From: Paenibacillus sp. E222
GTDB taxonomy: Bacteria > Bacillota > Bacilli > Paenibacillales > Paenibacillaceae
Assembly: GCF_013401555.1 (NCBI RefSeq)
Contig: NZ_CP058552.1
Coordinates: 5,208,001-5,272,000, forward strand
Length of the DNA: 64,000 bases
Direction: 5' to 3'
In this document: positions 51,132 to 62,100 of the stretch, piece after piece
How the letters are laid out: each line of letters opens with the position of its first letter
Position numbering within the stretch: position 1 is the first letter of the stretch
Notes under the pieces: generated by a model
What the model saw: only the letters and a program-made list of their open reading frames with translations
Told to the model about the DNA's origin: nothing
Database searches by the model: none
Translations under genes and position numbers: made by a program

Positions 51132-53603
51132 TCAGGGAGTAACCGATACGTTATCGAAATGTGTATGCTTGTTTGCCGTTCTAACACCGATTTTGCCATG
51201 CGTGAACGGATTCAGGCTGTTGTCTGTATAATCGATCTTCGGGTTGACCATATCATCCACATAAACTTTGATGTTTGTACCATTAACGGCAACTTTCATA
51301 TGATACCAGGTATTGGTGGAATATGACTGCGCGTTGCTCTTGAGGAGTGCCCAATTATAATTCATCTTGCCCAGACTGACTCCGCTAGTGGTCAGATAAG
51401 CATAATATCCTTGTAGAGCATCATAATTGTTCTGGCCTAGCTCTGTGCCATGGGATGGATTGGACACTCTGACAAGTAAACCCCCATCTCCCCCCGAGTC
51501 AATCATCTTGATATCCGCCTCGACCGTATAATCCGCCCATCCTGTATCCCCAAATGTCGATTTGGCAGGTCCGGTGCTCCCTGCACTGTATTCACCATTC
51601 TCTACAGCCCAGGTTCCTTCAAACCGTGTCCATCCATTGTCGTCGCCGTCGTTAAAATTATCACTTACACTTGTCACATCAGCATTCTTATGAAACGTCA
51701 TTCTTGAGAAATCAGCTTCGCCTGTTACGAATTCAACCTTTAATTCCCGTTGTCCAGCGTTTAAATAGACCTTTTTCTTGGAAATACTTTTCCAATTATC
51801 CCATCCGCCCGTATTAGGTACATTGACGATACCCGTTAAGTCAGTCGAACCATCCCACACTCGAATCTGAGCCCCGTCCAAAGAAGTAGCCATGCGAAAA
51901 TCAATATTGTAATACCCACTTGACTCCACGTTTACTTTGTATTTGTACCATTCTCCGGTCTGATTCCAGCCCAAGTTGAACAGTCCTTCGTTATTCAGGC
52001 GAATATCCCCGGCATCAGTCCGATAAGCCCCGCCCAGGTTCCCAGCCGTTGTATCGTGATAAGCGACACCTTCGCCTCCTTTCATATAATGAACGGCCTC
52101 GATTGTACCTGGAATTGGCTTGGAGGCATTCCATGCACTGCTTCCGTTTACATCGTTGTTAAAAGCAGTATAGCCGAAGTCCGCATGCGTATCCTCTGTC
52201 AGAACACCAATTTTGCCTGCTCCTATATTGGCGGTACGCATTGCTTTGAACATACCATCTACGTAGTATTTAAACGTTGATCCCGATTTTTCTATCCGTA
52301 TGTTATGCCATTTCGAATAATTGAAGTCGGCAGGCAGATCGAATGTTTGCCAAGCCTGATCTACACCGTTAATTCGGAAAAATGTCTCAAGTCTTTTGTT
52401 TTTCGAACTGATCAGCGCAACACCGTAATTGTTCTCATTCGTATAGGAGAATGTAGCGCCGTATCTCGGATTGGTGGACGTTCCCCGGTTCATTTCCTTC
52501 ATGTTAAATTCAGCTGTATAATCCGACGCACTGCTCGAAGCGGTCACTTGTTTATACCAAGTTGAGCTGCCCATTGAATTTTGCCACATGAGTTCCTGAT
52601 TGTAGATGCCCCAATTACCACCGTTCACGTTGGACCACTTGCTTCCGATTGCAGAACGATCGAAGTAGTCATAGAACACAGGCATTTCTGGATTGGGTTG
52701 ATCCGTTGATGTCGGACCTTGCACAATCATCTTGTCGTTATTCCATACAATTCGGTCCATGTTCAGATGCCGCAGCGGTCCAATAATTCCGTTACCTTCC
52801 AAATTGTGATACATCATATAGTGAGTGTCCAGATTAGGTCCTGTTACTACAGTGTTGTGTCCCAACCCCACGGTTGGGCCCTCCGTACGAATTAATACCG
52901 GGTTTGTGCTATCAGTAACATATCCGGACCTCGGACCTGTGGTGCTAACAGCCACATCGACCCGATATCCTTTGCTAAATACATGGTTACCTGTATAAGT
53001 CATATAGTATTTTCCATTTCGTTTGAAGACGGTTGAACCCTCCGTCCAGCCTCCCATCCCCACTCCTGTTGACGCACTCGCTCCGATCTCAGTCGGACTG
53101 CTCATTGGTGCTGCGTCTATACGTCCCTGTGCGGCATGATAGAAGCTGAACGAACCATCATCGTCAACGAACACATTACCGTCAATCGACTTTCCAAGGT
53201 TGCCCGTTACTACATTGAAGGGTCCGGTAGGACTTGTGCTGCTCAGCACGTAATGACCTTTTCCGGCAGGTGATGTATACATGTAGAACATGCCATTCCA
53301 GTAAACGACTTCAGGAGCATAAGCTCCGTGCGTAATGGGATCTGTTGCAGCTAATCCACGGTACGACCAATTCACCAGGTCTTTGGAGCTCCAGACTTTG
53401 ACACCGTCGTCCGTATCTCTTGTGCTTACATACAGGTAATAATATCCATTAAATTTCAATACATAGGGGTCCCCGAGTCCATATTGTCCCCATTCATCCG
53501 GTAACGTTTGCGGATTTTGATAGGCTGTGGCAGGGAGTGGCACTGACGAAACCATTAATAAAATGACCAACAGCGTGAACATGAATCGACGACTCTTCCT
53601 CAC
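51132..53603 (-). CDS. Secreted multi-domain GH43 glycosidase with CBM6
   Basis: 823 residues: signal peptide (about 1-28), GH43 five-blade propeller (about 38-310) with catalytic Asp45 in GLGDPYVLKFNGYYYLY, a second Asp in IDGNVFVDDDGSFSFYH and a Glu in WTEGSTVFKRNGKYYMTYTGN; a concanavalin-like/LamG-type module (about 325-485); a CBM6 module (about 500-640; IEAVHYMKGGEGVAYHDT, YYNIDFRMATSLDGA); and a C-terminal laminin-G/DUF1080-like module (about 650-823). GH43 enzymes act on arabinan, arabinoxylan or galactan side chains; arabinoxylan or arabinan is likely here, in line with the xylanase. Near-consensus cre box just upstream. Confidence 0.9.
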   Translation of the reverse strand: MRKSRRFMFTLLVILLMVSSVPLPATAYQNPQTLPDEWGQYGLGDPYVLKFNGYYYLYVSTRDTDDGVKVWSSKDLVNWSYRGLAATDPITHGAYAPEVVYWNGMFYMYTSPAGKGHYVLSSTSPTGPFNVVTGNLGKSIDGNVFVDDDGSFSFYHAAQGRIDAAPMSSPTEIGASASTGVGMGGWTEGSTVFKRNGKYYMTYTGNHVFSKGYRVDVAVSTTGPRSGYVTDSTNPVLIRTEGPTVGLGHNTVVTGPNLDTHYMMYHNLEGNGIIGPLRHLNMDRIVWNNDKMIVQGPTSTDQPNPEMPVFYDYFDRSAIGSKWSNVNGGNWGIYNQELMWQNSMGSSTWYKQVTASSSASDYTAEFNMKEMNRGTSTNPRYGATFSYTNENNYGVALISSKNKRLETFFRINGVDQAWQTFDLPADFNYSKWHNIRIEKSGSTFKYYVDGMFKAMRTANIGAGKIGVLTEDTHADFGYTAFNNDVNGSSAWNASKPIPGTIEAVHYMKGGEGVAYHDTTAGNLGGAYRTDAGDIRLNNEGLFNLGWNQTGEWYKYKVNVESSGYYNIDFRMATSLDGAQIRVWDGSTDLTGIVNVPNTGGWDNWKSISKKKVYLNAGQRELKVEFVTGEADFSRMTFHKNADVTSVSDNFNDGDDNGWTRFEGTWAVENGEYSAGSTGPAKSTFGDTGWADYTVEADIKMIDSGGDGGLLVRVSNPSHGTELGQNNYDALQGYYAYLTTSGVSLGKMNYNWALLKSNAQSYSTNTWYHMKVAVNGTNIKVYVDDMVNPKIDYTDNSLNPFTHGKIGVRTANKHTHFDNVSVTP

Positions 53604-53627
53604 ATGATTTCCTCCTAGTCTGTTTTT

Positions 53628-53641
53628 TGTTGCCGCTTACA
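53628..53641 (-). promoter_or_regulatory. cre-like site upstream of GH43 gene
   Basis: On the minus strand TGTAAGCGGCAACA matches the cre consensus at all but one position (C for T at position 10). It sits only 25-38 nt before the start codon, so it would act as a roadblock site. Confidence 0.5.
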
Positions 53642-53887
53642 AATACATCAAGGTTTCTCTACGTACGCTTCTGTCTTACATCCGAAGAACTTGTTTTCTT
53701 CGGCACAACGGCTAACCCTCATAACCGTATGTACAGACTTAATCCTGTCTCTTCATCGGGTGTTGAAATCTAGCATAAAGTAAGCCGTTACAAATAGAAA
53801 TAACATTTCGTTGTCATTTATTTGGCATTTTGTTGGAATAAAGTGCTTATCTTTTATTAGAACTCACTCGTTCATATAAACCAGAAA

Positions 53888-53915
53888 AAACCTCAGGAAA
53901 ACTCTCCTGAGGTTT
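53888..53915 (-). terminator. Terminator of the surface-glycan operon
   Basis: AAACCTCAGGA (53888-53898) pairs with TCCTGAGGTTT (53905-53915); on the minus strand TTTTTTCTGG follows. It lies 26 nt past the end of the decayed GH43 gene. Confidence 0.85.
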
Positions 53916-53940
53916 AAACGTCTATCCCGTTTCTTACGTA

Positions 53941-55183
53941 TTAATCCAACAACGGCGTAACGGTGAGACTTAAAAGATTGATCTCGCCATGTCCACCTGA
54001 AATTTTAATTGTGTTAACATTGCCTGGCTCCAAAGGAACGGTGATATTGGTGATTCCGCCGAACTCCTGCAAACCGCCAGTGGATAGCGCATTCAGCAAG
54101 GAATAGTCCTGGTCATTGACCGTCAGATGCAATTTGGCTAGTCGTTCGCCTGTCGCATAATGAAGCTCAATCGATGCTCTGCCGCCTTCGCCTCCATCTA
54201 TATTTTTGAACAAGGCGTACGCTTCTGAGGATTGAAGATTCCCGACAACGGTTTGCCCGGATTGCAATGTCCTGATTTCAGCTCCTCCAAAAACCTGACT
54301 AGCTGCACCCGCATAAACCCTCCGGGGCTGGACAGGAACCGGGGCTGGACCGACGGAGGACACACCTTCCCTTGTCTGAACCACAGGTCTGATGGAACCA
54401 TCTTCATCGAACTCCAGATAGTCGATACATACGCTGCGCAGCGTACCTTCTCCAGAGATCGCTTGATTGTGATAAAAAAGATACCATTGCCCTTTGAATT
54501 CCACTACAGAGCCATGGGTTGTGGAACAGCCTGTCGGCTCCAGAAAAATCCCTCGGTACGTCCATGGGCCAAGCGGATTCTCGCTTGTTGCGTATCTCAT
54601 ACGGTTGTTGTCTTCCAGATTGTCCGCATAGGTAAGATAATAAAGATTGTTTCTTTTGAACACCCAGGCCGCTTCGTGAAAATCCTCAAGTCTTTGCATT
54701 TCTGTCATGCCGTTCTCCAGAGACATCATATCTTCATTGAGCTTGCCTCCCAGACAGACACTTCCCCCACCATAGTAGATATAGGCGCTATTGTCATCGT
54801 CTACGAGTACACACGGATCAATCAATGCAATTCCAGTTCGAATCACTTGGATGCGGATAATAGAAATAATAGGTCCCATTCTTATATGCACAGTCAGGCG
54901 CCCACATGAAGCCGCCCTCCGGTCTGCCCCAGGAAACGTCGTCTGAACGGAGTATTTCCCCTTCATCCAACCAGTGAACCATATCCTCCGAGGAGAAAAC
55001 ATGATATCTGTCCATGAGATCGCATCCTCTGGCTGGGTCCATGTCATGAGATGCGTAAATATAAATTTTACCATCATTCCATACATGGGCCGAAGGATCT
55101 GCTGTATATATCGATGTGATTGCCGGATTCATGGATGTAGTCTTTTGGCGTGTGGTTTCAAAGTCAATATCATTAGTAGTCAT
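53941..55183 (-). pseudogene. Decayed GH43 glycosidase with CBM6
   Basis: The N-terminal part starts at ATG 55183 (AGGAGG upstream): IYTADPSAHVWNDGKIYIYASHDMD with the first catalytic Asp, FMWAPDCAYKNGTYYFYYPHPSDSNW, then stops at 54818. The adjacent frame resumes at about 54845 with LIDPCVLVDDDNSAYIYYGGG, HEAAWVFKRNNLYYLTYADN (catalytic Glu) and a C-terminal CBM6 module to 53941. Between the halves, the usual KIGVATS...-type blade (about 25-30 residues) is missing, so a small deletion with loss of frame is likely. No signal peptide, so the ancestor was probably cytoplasmic. Last gene of the minus-strand block that starts with the SLH protein. Confidence 0.85.
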
Positions 55184-55235
55184 TTTATATCCTCCTGAAC
55201 ATATACGAACTTGTTAAAATCATGCCATTTGAGCT

Positions 55236-56927
55236 CTATTGATGACTTGTTGGATGGTTTGCCGTCACTGGAATCTGGTTTTTGAACATGCGATTGATAT
55301 CCCCTGCAAGTCGGAGATAAAAGTCTGAAGATACGGCAATACCGTCGGCATCCAGCGTTAGAAAATATGGATTGGTTGGAATCATGGAGCTGTTCTCTGC
55401 CGCCTTAGCAACGGCAGTACCTTCATCGTATTCGTCAAACATCGCAATATATCCGGTATTGATACCAATACTCTTGAGGTTGTAGGCCTGCCTCCACATG
55501 AAGTCACCATGCAAACGCGGGATTTGGTTTTTTGCACCACCGGTCATGTTGGACCATGCGAAACCCGGCCAGATAACGGGCTGATAATCAATTCCATTCT
55601 GCTGGGTGAAGGCCAGGTCAGGTTGAAGTAAATTTGTTTTGAAATTGTCGGCTTCCTGAATATTACCGAAGCGGCCAACGGACCAAGGCGAGATCATATC
55701 CAACGATTTGTAGACGTTCATGAAGTCGGATCGGGAGTCATTGTTACCCGTTCTCCAATACGTAGGCACGCCGCCGATGACATAGATCCCCTGGTTTTTG
55801 AACCAACCGATCAAATCGGCCGCCTCTGCTGCAGTACCTGGCCGATCCGTGAAGCCAATACCCCAGATACAAACAACCATCTTGCCGTTCTGCTTTGCAT
55901 AGGCCGAAGATGATGGGAGGTGCATGTTGTTCACAACATTGGTCGTCCAGTCATGCTTAACTGCCTGTACCCAATTGCTCGCATTCATGCCGGTAATGTC
56001 ATACATGACATAGAACTTGCGATTATAGGATTCCGCGGCATTTTTAACCTTGACGGCTACGCTGTCCCGGTTGCTTTTCCAGTTGTTAGGTGTGTCACTC
56101 TCATCTGCGCCGAACCGTTGCAATGCTGCACCGTCGATATTGTAGGTTTGCATCCACTCAAAATGTTTGTTGACCGTCTCCTGATCGTATGAGGAAAACA
56201 ATTTGGCAGGAGAACCATTACCAAGGTTCGCCAGACTTGTCTGATACAGCTTGGAATATTCGCGAAGGTCTGGATACAACTCGAAATTCACGTTGCCATT
56301 TGCTGATGGCGCACTGCTATTTTTGGACCAGTGCACCCAGCCCCCGTTCGGTGAACCGTCTCCGGCTGCGTTGAACCAGCCTTGATACCCGGCATACAGT
56401 TTGCCTACGACATCGCCTCCGCTGCCTGAGGCGGAAGCACTGAACTTGAACCAGAGTAGGTTGAACAAATTTCCGGTTCCGCCAGTGAATTTAAGATAGA
56501 CCGTGTGTACACCAGTGGCACCACTGATCGACCCCGACTTGGTTTGCCAGGATTGCCATCCACCCGTGCCTGGAACTGCAACAGTACCCGCAAGTATCCC
56601 GTTTAGGCTATCCAGACGGACCTCAATCGTACCGCCACTGTTATTACTGGCCACTCTCACGTCGATTGAATTGGCACCGCTGCCAAAATCCACATTGTTG
56701 AATACAATGTAATCGCCGTTGTCGATAAATGCGACATTTTGCCCTCCTTCGCTGGAACTTTCCAGTTGGACTCCGGATTGACTGTTATAACTGGAAGCCT
56801 GTGTTTGATTAAACGCGGAAGCTGCTGATACGATGGAAGGAGAAATAGACAAACACAACGTAAGAATCAATAATGCCGCACTTGCAAAAGCCAAAACCTT
56901 CTTGTTTTTTTGCATGAAATTTAGCAT
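55236..56927 (-). CDS. Secreted GH99/GH71-like glycoside hydrolase with CBM6
   Basis: 563 residues: signal peptide (about 6-35), CBM6-type module (about 36-168; SYNSQSGVQLESSSEGGQNV, DNGDYIVFNNVDFGSGA, LKFTGGTGNLFNLLWFKF), short Gly/Ser linker, and a (beta/alpha)8 catalytic region (about 178-550) with GKLYAGYQGWFNAAGDGS, GWVHWSKN, YNIDGAALQRFGADESD, KFYVMYDITGMN, VVCIWGIGF and PGFAWSNM, TGYIAMFDEYDEGTA. This is the pattern of xylosidase/arabinosidase-annotated GH71/GH99-like enzymes; endo-mannan or alpha-glucan activity is known for relatives, but substrate here is unclear. The start has GGGGGATAAT ahead. Confidence 0.85.
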   Translation of the reverse strand: MLNFMQKNKKVLAFASAALLILTLCLSISPSIVSAASAFNQTQASSYNSQSGVQLESSSEGGQNVAFIDNGDYIVFNNVDFGSGANSIDVRVASNNSGGTIEVRLDSLNGILAGTVAVPGTGGWQSWQTKSGSISGATGVHTVYLKFTGGTGNLFNLLWFKFSASASGSGGDVVGKLYAGYQGWFNAAGDGSPNGGWVHWSKNSSAPSANGNVNFELYPDLREYSKLYQTSLANLGNGSPAKLFSSYDQETVNKHFEWMQTYNIDGAALQRFGADESDTPNNWKSNRDSVAVKVKNAAESYNRKFYVMYDITGMNASNWVQAVKHDWTTNVVNNMHLPSSSAYAKQNGKMVVCIWGIGFTDRPGTAAEAADLIGWFKNQGIYVIGGVPTYWRTGNNDSRSDFMNVYKSLDMISPWSVGRFGNIQEADNFKTNLLQPDLAFTQQNGIDYQPVIWPGFAWSNMTGGAKNQIPRLHGDFMWRQAYNLKSIGINTGYIAMFDEYDEGTAVAKAAENSSMIPTNPYFLTLDADGIAVSSDFYLRLAGDINRMFKNQIPVTANHPTSHQ

Positions 56928-56945
56928 ATTATCCCCCTATTCATA

Positions 56946-57806
56946 TTAGTTGCGCGTAAGCTGCTCCTGTTCTTCATCCGCCCACGAATGCATCGGACCA
57001 CCCCAGGATAGAACGTCTTTCACCATTCCATTACTAACAATGGCTTCTCGATTAGAGAAAGGTGTCCGTAGATCTTTGACATCGGGATAGAAGGTGGCGA
57101 GCAATTCTGTCGTTTGGCGATCACTTAACGTATCATTAGCAGTAACATTAACGTGAACAGCCCCATCATAATCAGCGTGCAGAGCAGCCAAACAAGCATC
57201 CACGGCATCCCTGATATCAATGTAGCTCCACAATATGTGCTTGAACGTTTCCGCCTTCGCAATAGCCAGATGTCTGTACTCTCCTGGTCCAACAATCATT
57301 GAAAACCGGAGGGAAATCACCTGCATCCCGCTTCTCCGATGAAACATCTCGGCAGTGACCTCATTAACGATCTTGGACAGGCCGTAACATTCCTGCGGCT
57401 GTTGCGGATGCTGTTCATCCACCGGGAAATAATCGGGAGCGAAGGGTTTGTTGGCCCAGGCAAATCCGTAGGATGATTCACTGGAGCCCATAACTACCTT
57501 TTTTATACCGAGCAAAGAGGCTGCTTCCAGCACATGGTATCCGGAAAGTGTATTATTAGCGAAAATGTAGGTGTGTGGGTAGTGAAGCGGCGCAGGAATC
57601 GCTGCCAGATGGATAATCGCATCCACTCCGGCAAGTGCTCCCACGACTTGACCATAATCGTTCAGATCGACAATAATCTGTCTGCAACGCACCCGGTCAG
57701 ACAGGTGTTTATCCAGCGATACGACATCATGACCTTGTAATTGCAGCTTCTCAATGACCTGTGAACCCAGCTTTCCGCCTCCGCCTGTAACTGCAATCGT
57801 CTTCAT
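56946..57806 (-). CDS. NAD-dependent epimerase/dehydratase
   Basis: A 286-residue extended short-chain dehydrogenase: TIAVTGGGGKLGSQVIEKLQ (NAD motif), VDAIIHLAAIPAP, SSESSYGFAW and the catalytic YxxxK as CYGLSKIVNE. Start ATG 57806 with AGGAGAG 8 nt upstream. Its closest types are sugar-acid or uronate dehydrogenases and GalE-like epimerases. It is 34 nt from the ManD/RspA gene; together they suggest intracellular processing of a sugar acid. Confidence 0.85.
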   Translation of the reverse strand: MKTIAVTGGGGKLGSQVIEKLQLQGHDVVSLDKHLSDRVRCRQIIVDLNDYGQVVGALAGVDAIIHLAAIPAPLHYPHTYIFANNTLSGYHVLEAASLLGIKKVVMGSSESSYGFAWANKPFAPDYFPVDEQHPQQPQECYGLSKIVNEVTAEMFHRRSGMQVISLRFSMIVGPGEYRHLAIAKAETFKHILWSYIDIRDAVDACLAALHADYDGAVHVNVTANDTLSDRQTTELLATFYPDVKDLRTPFSNREAIVSNGMVKDVLSWGGPMHSWADEEQEQLTRN

Positions 57807-57840
57807 TCCTATATCTCTCCTGTCTGTTCTTGTCACTTCG

Positions 57841-59064
57841 TTAGGGTCGCACCAATGTCCCATCCGCTTTGCGGTCCAGAGGATACGGCCGATGATATTT
57901 GTTGGAATCCCACGCGTCACTTCGTAATGATTTAGCCTTCACTTCATCCAGTTCAATGCCCAGTCCCGGTTTGTTGGAAGGATACAGATATCCGCCCTCT
58001 CTGACGATATGTCCCGGGAATGCTTGCAACTCATGAGCTTTAAAATGATTGATTTCCTGGATACCAAAGTTCCACAGGGCCATATCCAGATGGACAGCAG
58101 CTGCCTGGTTAACAGGATCATTCTCCCCACCCTCCTGCCAGGCTGTTCGTACTCCGTAGGCTTCGCCAAGCGCAGCGATCTTGCGACAAGCGCTGATTCC
58201 GCCTGCTTTCGATACCCGAACTCTGATAAAATCGATCAACTTCTCTTGAATCAGACCGGTCCACTCCTGAGGGTTAACAAATAATTCTCCCACGGCCTGC
58301 GGTGTAGCGCTCTGTTGACGAAGCTGTCGATACCATCCGATCTGTTCCGGCGCAAGTGCATCTTCCAGAAAGAAAAGATGATAAGGCTCCAGCCGCTTCG
58401 ACAGCTGAATGGCATGAATGGGAGATAGATGCTCATGCACATCATGAGTAAACTGAATCCCATTACCAAATTCCAGACGCAACTTCTCGAACATGTCAGG
58501 GATGGCATGCAGATACGCATGTTCATCGAATACAGGACCGCTGCTCCAGGGCTCGCGCGGCAAATTTGCGTCCTCGCCGCTGACAAATCCCCCGCCACCG
58601 TAGCCTCCCATTTGCACTCGAATGACCGTGTATCCTTCTTCCATAAAACGAGAAACGTCTTCTTTCAACTCGCTGATATCAGCACCTCCGGCATGGCCGT
58701 AACAGGGAACTGCCGAACGGCAGGCCCCTCCTAACAATTGATATACCGGCAGATTCGCTTCCTTGCCCTTGATATCCCACAGGGCCATGTCAATTCCACC
58801 AATGGCCGTATGAAGTATTGCCCCATTTCTCCAATATCCGCTCATATGCATGAGATGCCACAAATCTTCAATCTGGGATGCATCCCTTCCTACGAGTAAT
58901 GGTGCCAGCAGTTGCTCGATGACCTGTATCACCGCTTCGGGATTATAAAGATCGGAAGCAGAACCCAATCCGTAAAGACCATCCTGATCCGTCGAAATCT
59001 TCACAATGGTCCAGCTTCCGTCATGTCTTGTACGTATGCATTCTATCCGTGTAATTTTAGCCAA
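57841..59064 (-). CDS. Enolase-superfamily sugar-acid dehydratase (ManD/RspA-like)
   Basis: A 407-residue mandelate-racemase/enolase-superfamily protein. IEDLWHLMHMSGYWRNGAILHTAIGGIDMALWDIKGKEANLPVYQLLGGACRSAVPCYGHAGG matches the ManD/RspA branch in pattern; metal ligands lie in FTHDVHEHLSP, FFLEDALAPEQ and AVGELFVNPQEW. ManD members dehydrate D-mannonate or gluconate, though many are slow or inactive. Start is TTG 59064 after GGAGAG. Next to an SDR and downstream of a beta-helix surface protein, a role in uronate or aldonate use fits. Confidence 0.87.
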   Translation of the reverse strand: MAKITRIECIRTRHDGSWTIVKISTDQDGLYGLGSASDLYNPEAVIQVIEQLLAPLLVGRDASQIEDLWHLMHMSGYWRNGAILHTAIGGIDMALWDIKGKEANLPVYQLLGGACRSAVPCYGHAGGADISELKEDVSRFMEEGYTVIRVQMGGYGGGGFVSGEDANLPREPWSSGPVFDEHAYLHAIPDMFEKLRLEFGNGIQFTHDVHEHLSPIHAIQLSKRLEPYHLFFLEDALAPEQIGWYRQLRQQSATPQAVGELFVNPQEWTGLIQEKLIDFIRVRVSKAGGISACRKIAALGEAYGVRTAWQEGGENDPVNQAAAVHLDMALWNFGIQEINHFKAHELQAFPGHIVREGGYLYPSNKPGLGIELDEVKAKSLRSDAWDSNKYHRPYPLDRKADGTLVRP

Positions 59065-59109
59065 GTGTTCACTCTCCTCATCTGCTCCATTTCGATCCTA
59101 CTGGAAGAT

Positions 59110-62100
59110 TTAAGGCAAACGGTTGTATAAACGATACAGCAGCACTGCGGTCTCAGCACGAGTCATTGTATCTTGCGGATGGAAGCTGCCATTGCTTCCT
59201 TCCATAATGGTTGATCTGGTTAATGAATCAATGGCATCGCGGGCATATGCCTTAATCAAATGAGCATCTTTATAGTCATTCAGACCGGATTCACCTTCAG
59301 GAAGAGGCTGCATACCGATAACTTGCATAGCTCGGTAGATCATAACCGCTGCTTCTTCCCGGGTAATTGGAGACGATGGCGAGAATCGATCCGCGCCTGC
59401 CCCTTGAATGATGCCCAGCGTTCTTGCGATATTTACGGACTGTTCGTAATAAACATGCTCAGGTACATCCGCGAAGCGTTCCACCTTGGTTCCCTGATCA
59501 GATTGTAATTCTAAGGCATTGGTAAGCAGAGTTACGAAATCTGCTCGGCGGATCATGGTTTGAGGCTGATATTCTGCCTCTGACATTCCACGAATAACCC
59601 CTTTGGACACTAGAACTTCGATGGCATGGCGGGCCCATGATAGCTGCTGTATATCCTGAAATGTTCGATTATCCTGAGTAATTGCGTAAACTCCGTTTTG
59701 CCGTGTTTTGAAAATCATTTGTTCCGATTTTTTGTTGAACTTCCCATTTGGAATGGGGATCATTTGCCCGTCATCTGCGATACGTCGTACTGCGAGTTTT
59801 TCCGGGTCCAGCAGTTCAGTTACATTAGGTTGATAGGGTAAATTTACTGTGATTGGCGTAATGGTATTTTGCCATGCAACGGATTTGCCATCCGATATCA
59901 CAGATAATGAAATTGCAGGCCGCTCTCCTAAGTCTGATTTCAGCTTGTCACTCCAAGAGCTTCGTTCAGCCTTACTTAATACCAAGGTAATACGCTCTCC
60001 AATCGTTCCTTGGGTATTGGCCAGCAAATGGCTCGGAACCAGCAGCACTCCCCATGCTGTTCGCATCTCCAGCCAATGGGTAGATGGTGTTTCCTGAAAA
60101 AAGCTGGATGGAAGTGTCAGAGCATACCCTGCAGCACCATCCACGGATTCGATGTCTACAATCAGCTTCTTTTTCCCGTCCTGATCAGGGGTGATGCGGT
60201 TGAATGCATCCTCCATCATCTTGTTGGTGAGCTCGGCTGTTGCCAATGCAGCAGCTTTATCCAGCTTGGGCTGAAGCTGCATTGCAGCACCAGAAGCGGC
60301 GGGTGTTGGTTCATTTTTCCCTCCAGTCGTAGAGCCCCCTCCAGCACTTGGCTGCGAACCAGAACCCGAGCCTGGCTGTGGATTGGGGCCCCCGGGATTC
60401 GGATTGGAACCTGATGTAAGAGCAGCGAGTCTCACGAGTAATGAGGACTTCAACGTGCCGCCAGGTAGCAGAGTGACGAAGTTGGCTGCTGTATCTATAG
60501 AGGTAACATCTTTCTTTTGCTCCGCAGCATGGACACTCGCCTCGGCCGATTGCTCCAACAATGTCACGTAATCTCCCGTAAGCAGATACAAGTTTCCGAA
60601 TAATCGTGCATCTTTACTTGTACCGATCCCTCCATTAAACTCCATAAAGCCTGATCGTCCTTCGCCATCGTTTTCATTGACAAGCAATGCAAAACCGATA
60701 GGTTTGTCAGGTTGGAATGAATATCCTTCCTGATGAAGTGCTGCAAAAGGCAGCGTAATTTGATAATGAGTAATATGGGTCGTCTCGTCCCGGGTGATGT
60801 TTGCTGAAGCGGATTCCAATAATCCTGTAGCAACGCCTTCCGGAGCTCGCCATCTCCATTTCGTGACGACACCTTCCTGATTCAGTGCAAAACCAAGCTC
60901 ATTCACCTGTTTGCTGGCCGCACCATCCTTTTTGCCAAGGTCAATACCAAGCTGTAAACTGTCTCCTTGCCATATATCGCCATTGGTATTGGATTGATGG
61001 TGAATATCGTCCTTGACGTCCACCTTGAGAACCAAATTTTCCGCATCCCAACTTGCTTTAGCTTGAATGCTGAGGTCATTCGGACCTCCCCAGCTTCCAC
61101 CGACACTGTTGTAATGATCGGGACTGGAAACCTCAATGAATGGCAGCGTTCCAACAGCATCTTTTTGTGCCGCAAAGGATTGTGACAGTTTGACTGAAGT
61201 CTCATAACGGAATCCGTTTTCAAGCGTTACTCTGAATTTGAGCAAGTCACTTGATATATAGGGAAGCGCCACATCCATGCTTTTCCCAATGCCCAGCCCC
61301 TCGAATCGTACTGGCTTAAACATCGCCTTATACACACTCGGTTCAATCAGTTCGATCTGCCCTTGAAGTAAAGCCTCACCTGCAACATTAGTCAAAGTCA
61401 GCGTGCTTCCGGGATCACCTGGTCTGGATGGATCATACCCAAGCTGGTTCAGTTTGAGTGCCAAAGGAAACAGATTGGTACCCGTCACTTTTCCAGGAGG
61501 GGCTTCATTCTCCATCTGAAAACCGCCATTAAACAGGTTGTTGGATATTACCATCTTCTCTATGTTTGGACCAGCAACCACATGATTCGTACGTGGCTGT
61601 TGAAAATAGGAATTGTAGAGGGTAATATCACCACCGATTGCGTTAATACCGATTTCACCAACGTTTGTGAAGTTCCCCTGCTGTATGCGGATATCTCCTC
61701 CGTGAATATCAAAGGATCTTGTTGTGTCTCCCCACATGGACGTATTGAAGAACACCGCTTTGGAACCAAAGTCTGGCCCAACCTCCACGTATACCTTGTC
61801 TGTTGTACTCATGGAAACAAGCTCTGTATTGATAAACGAAAGACCAGCTGTTCCCGCATGTTGTAATACGGCTCCCTTTTTACTGCCATCCGTACCATGA
61901 CCAATAACGACACCTTCGGGCCCTCTTCCATTCTGTTCTTCAAAATGAATACCGTACTTTGATCCGTATACAAATGTATTAAAAATAACCTGATTGGTAA
62001 CATCCCCAATACGGAAGGCGTCCAGATTCTCTTTTTGATAATTCCAAATTTGATTAAATTCTTCATCATTCGATGGATGATTCGGATAATTGTTCCGACC

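Larger units (their letters stand above)
53604..53940. other. Gene-free stretch with cre box and terminator
   Basis: 337 nt upstream of the GH43 gene. It holds the cre-like site at 53628-53641, a probable promoter region, a run of conserved-looking T tracts, and the terminator of the upstream operon at 53888-53915. No gene was recognised. Confidence 0.6.

Noticed and set aside
53780..53795. Possible cre box near GTAAGCCGTTACAA
   Set aside because: The central CG is offset by one base in either strand reading, so it fails the consensus.
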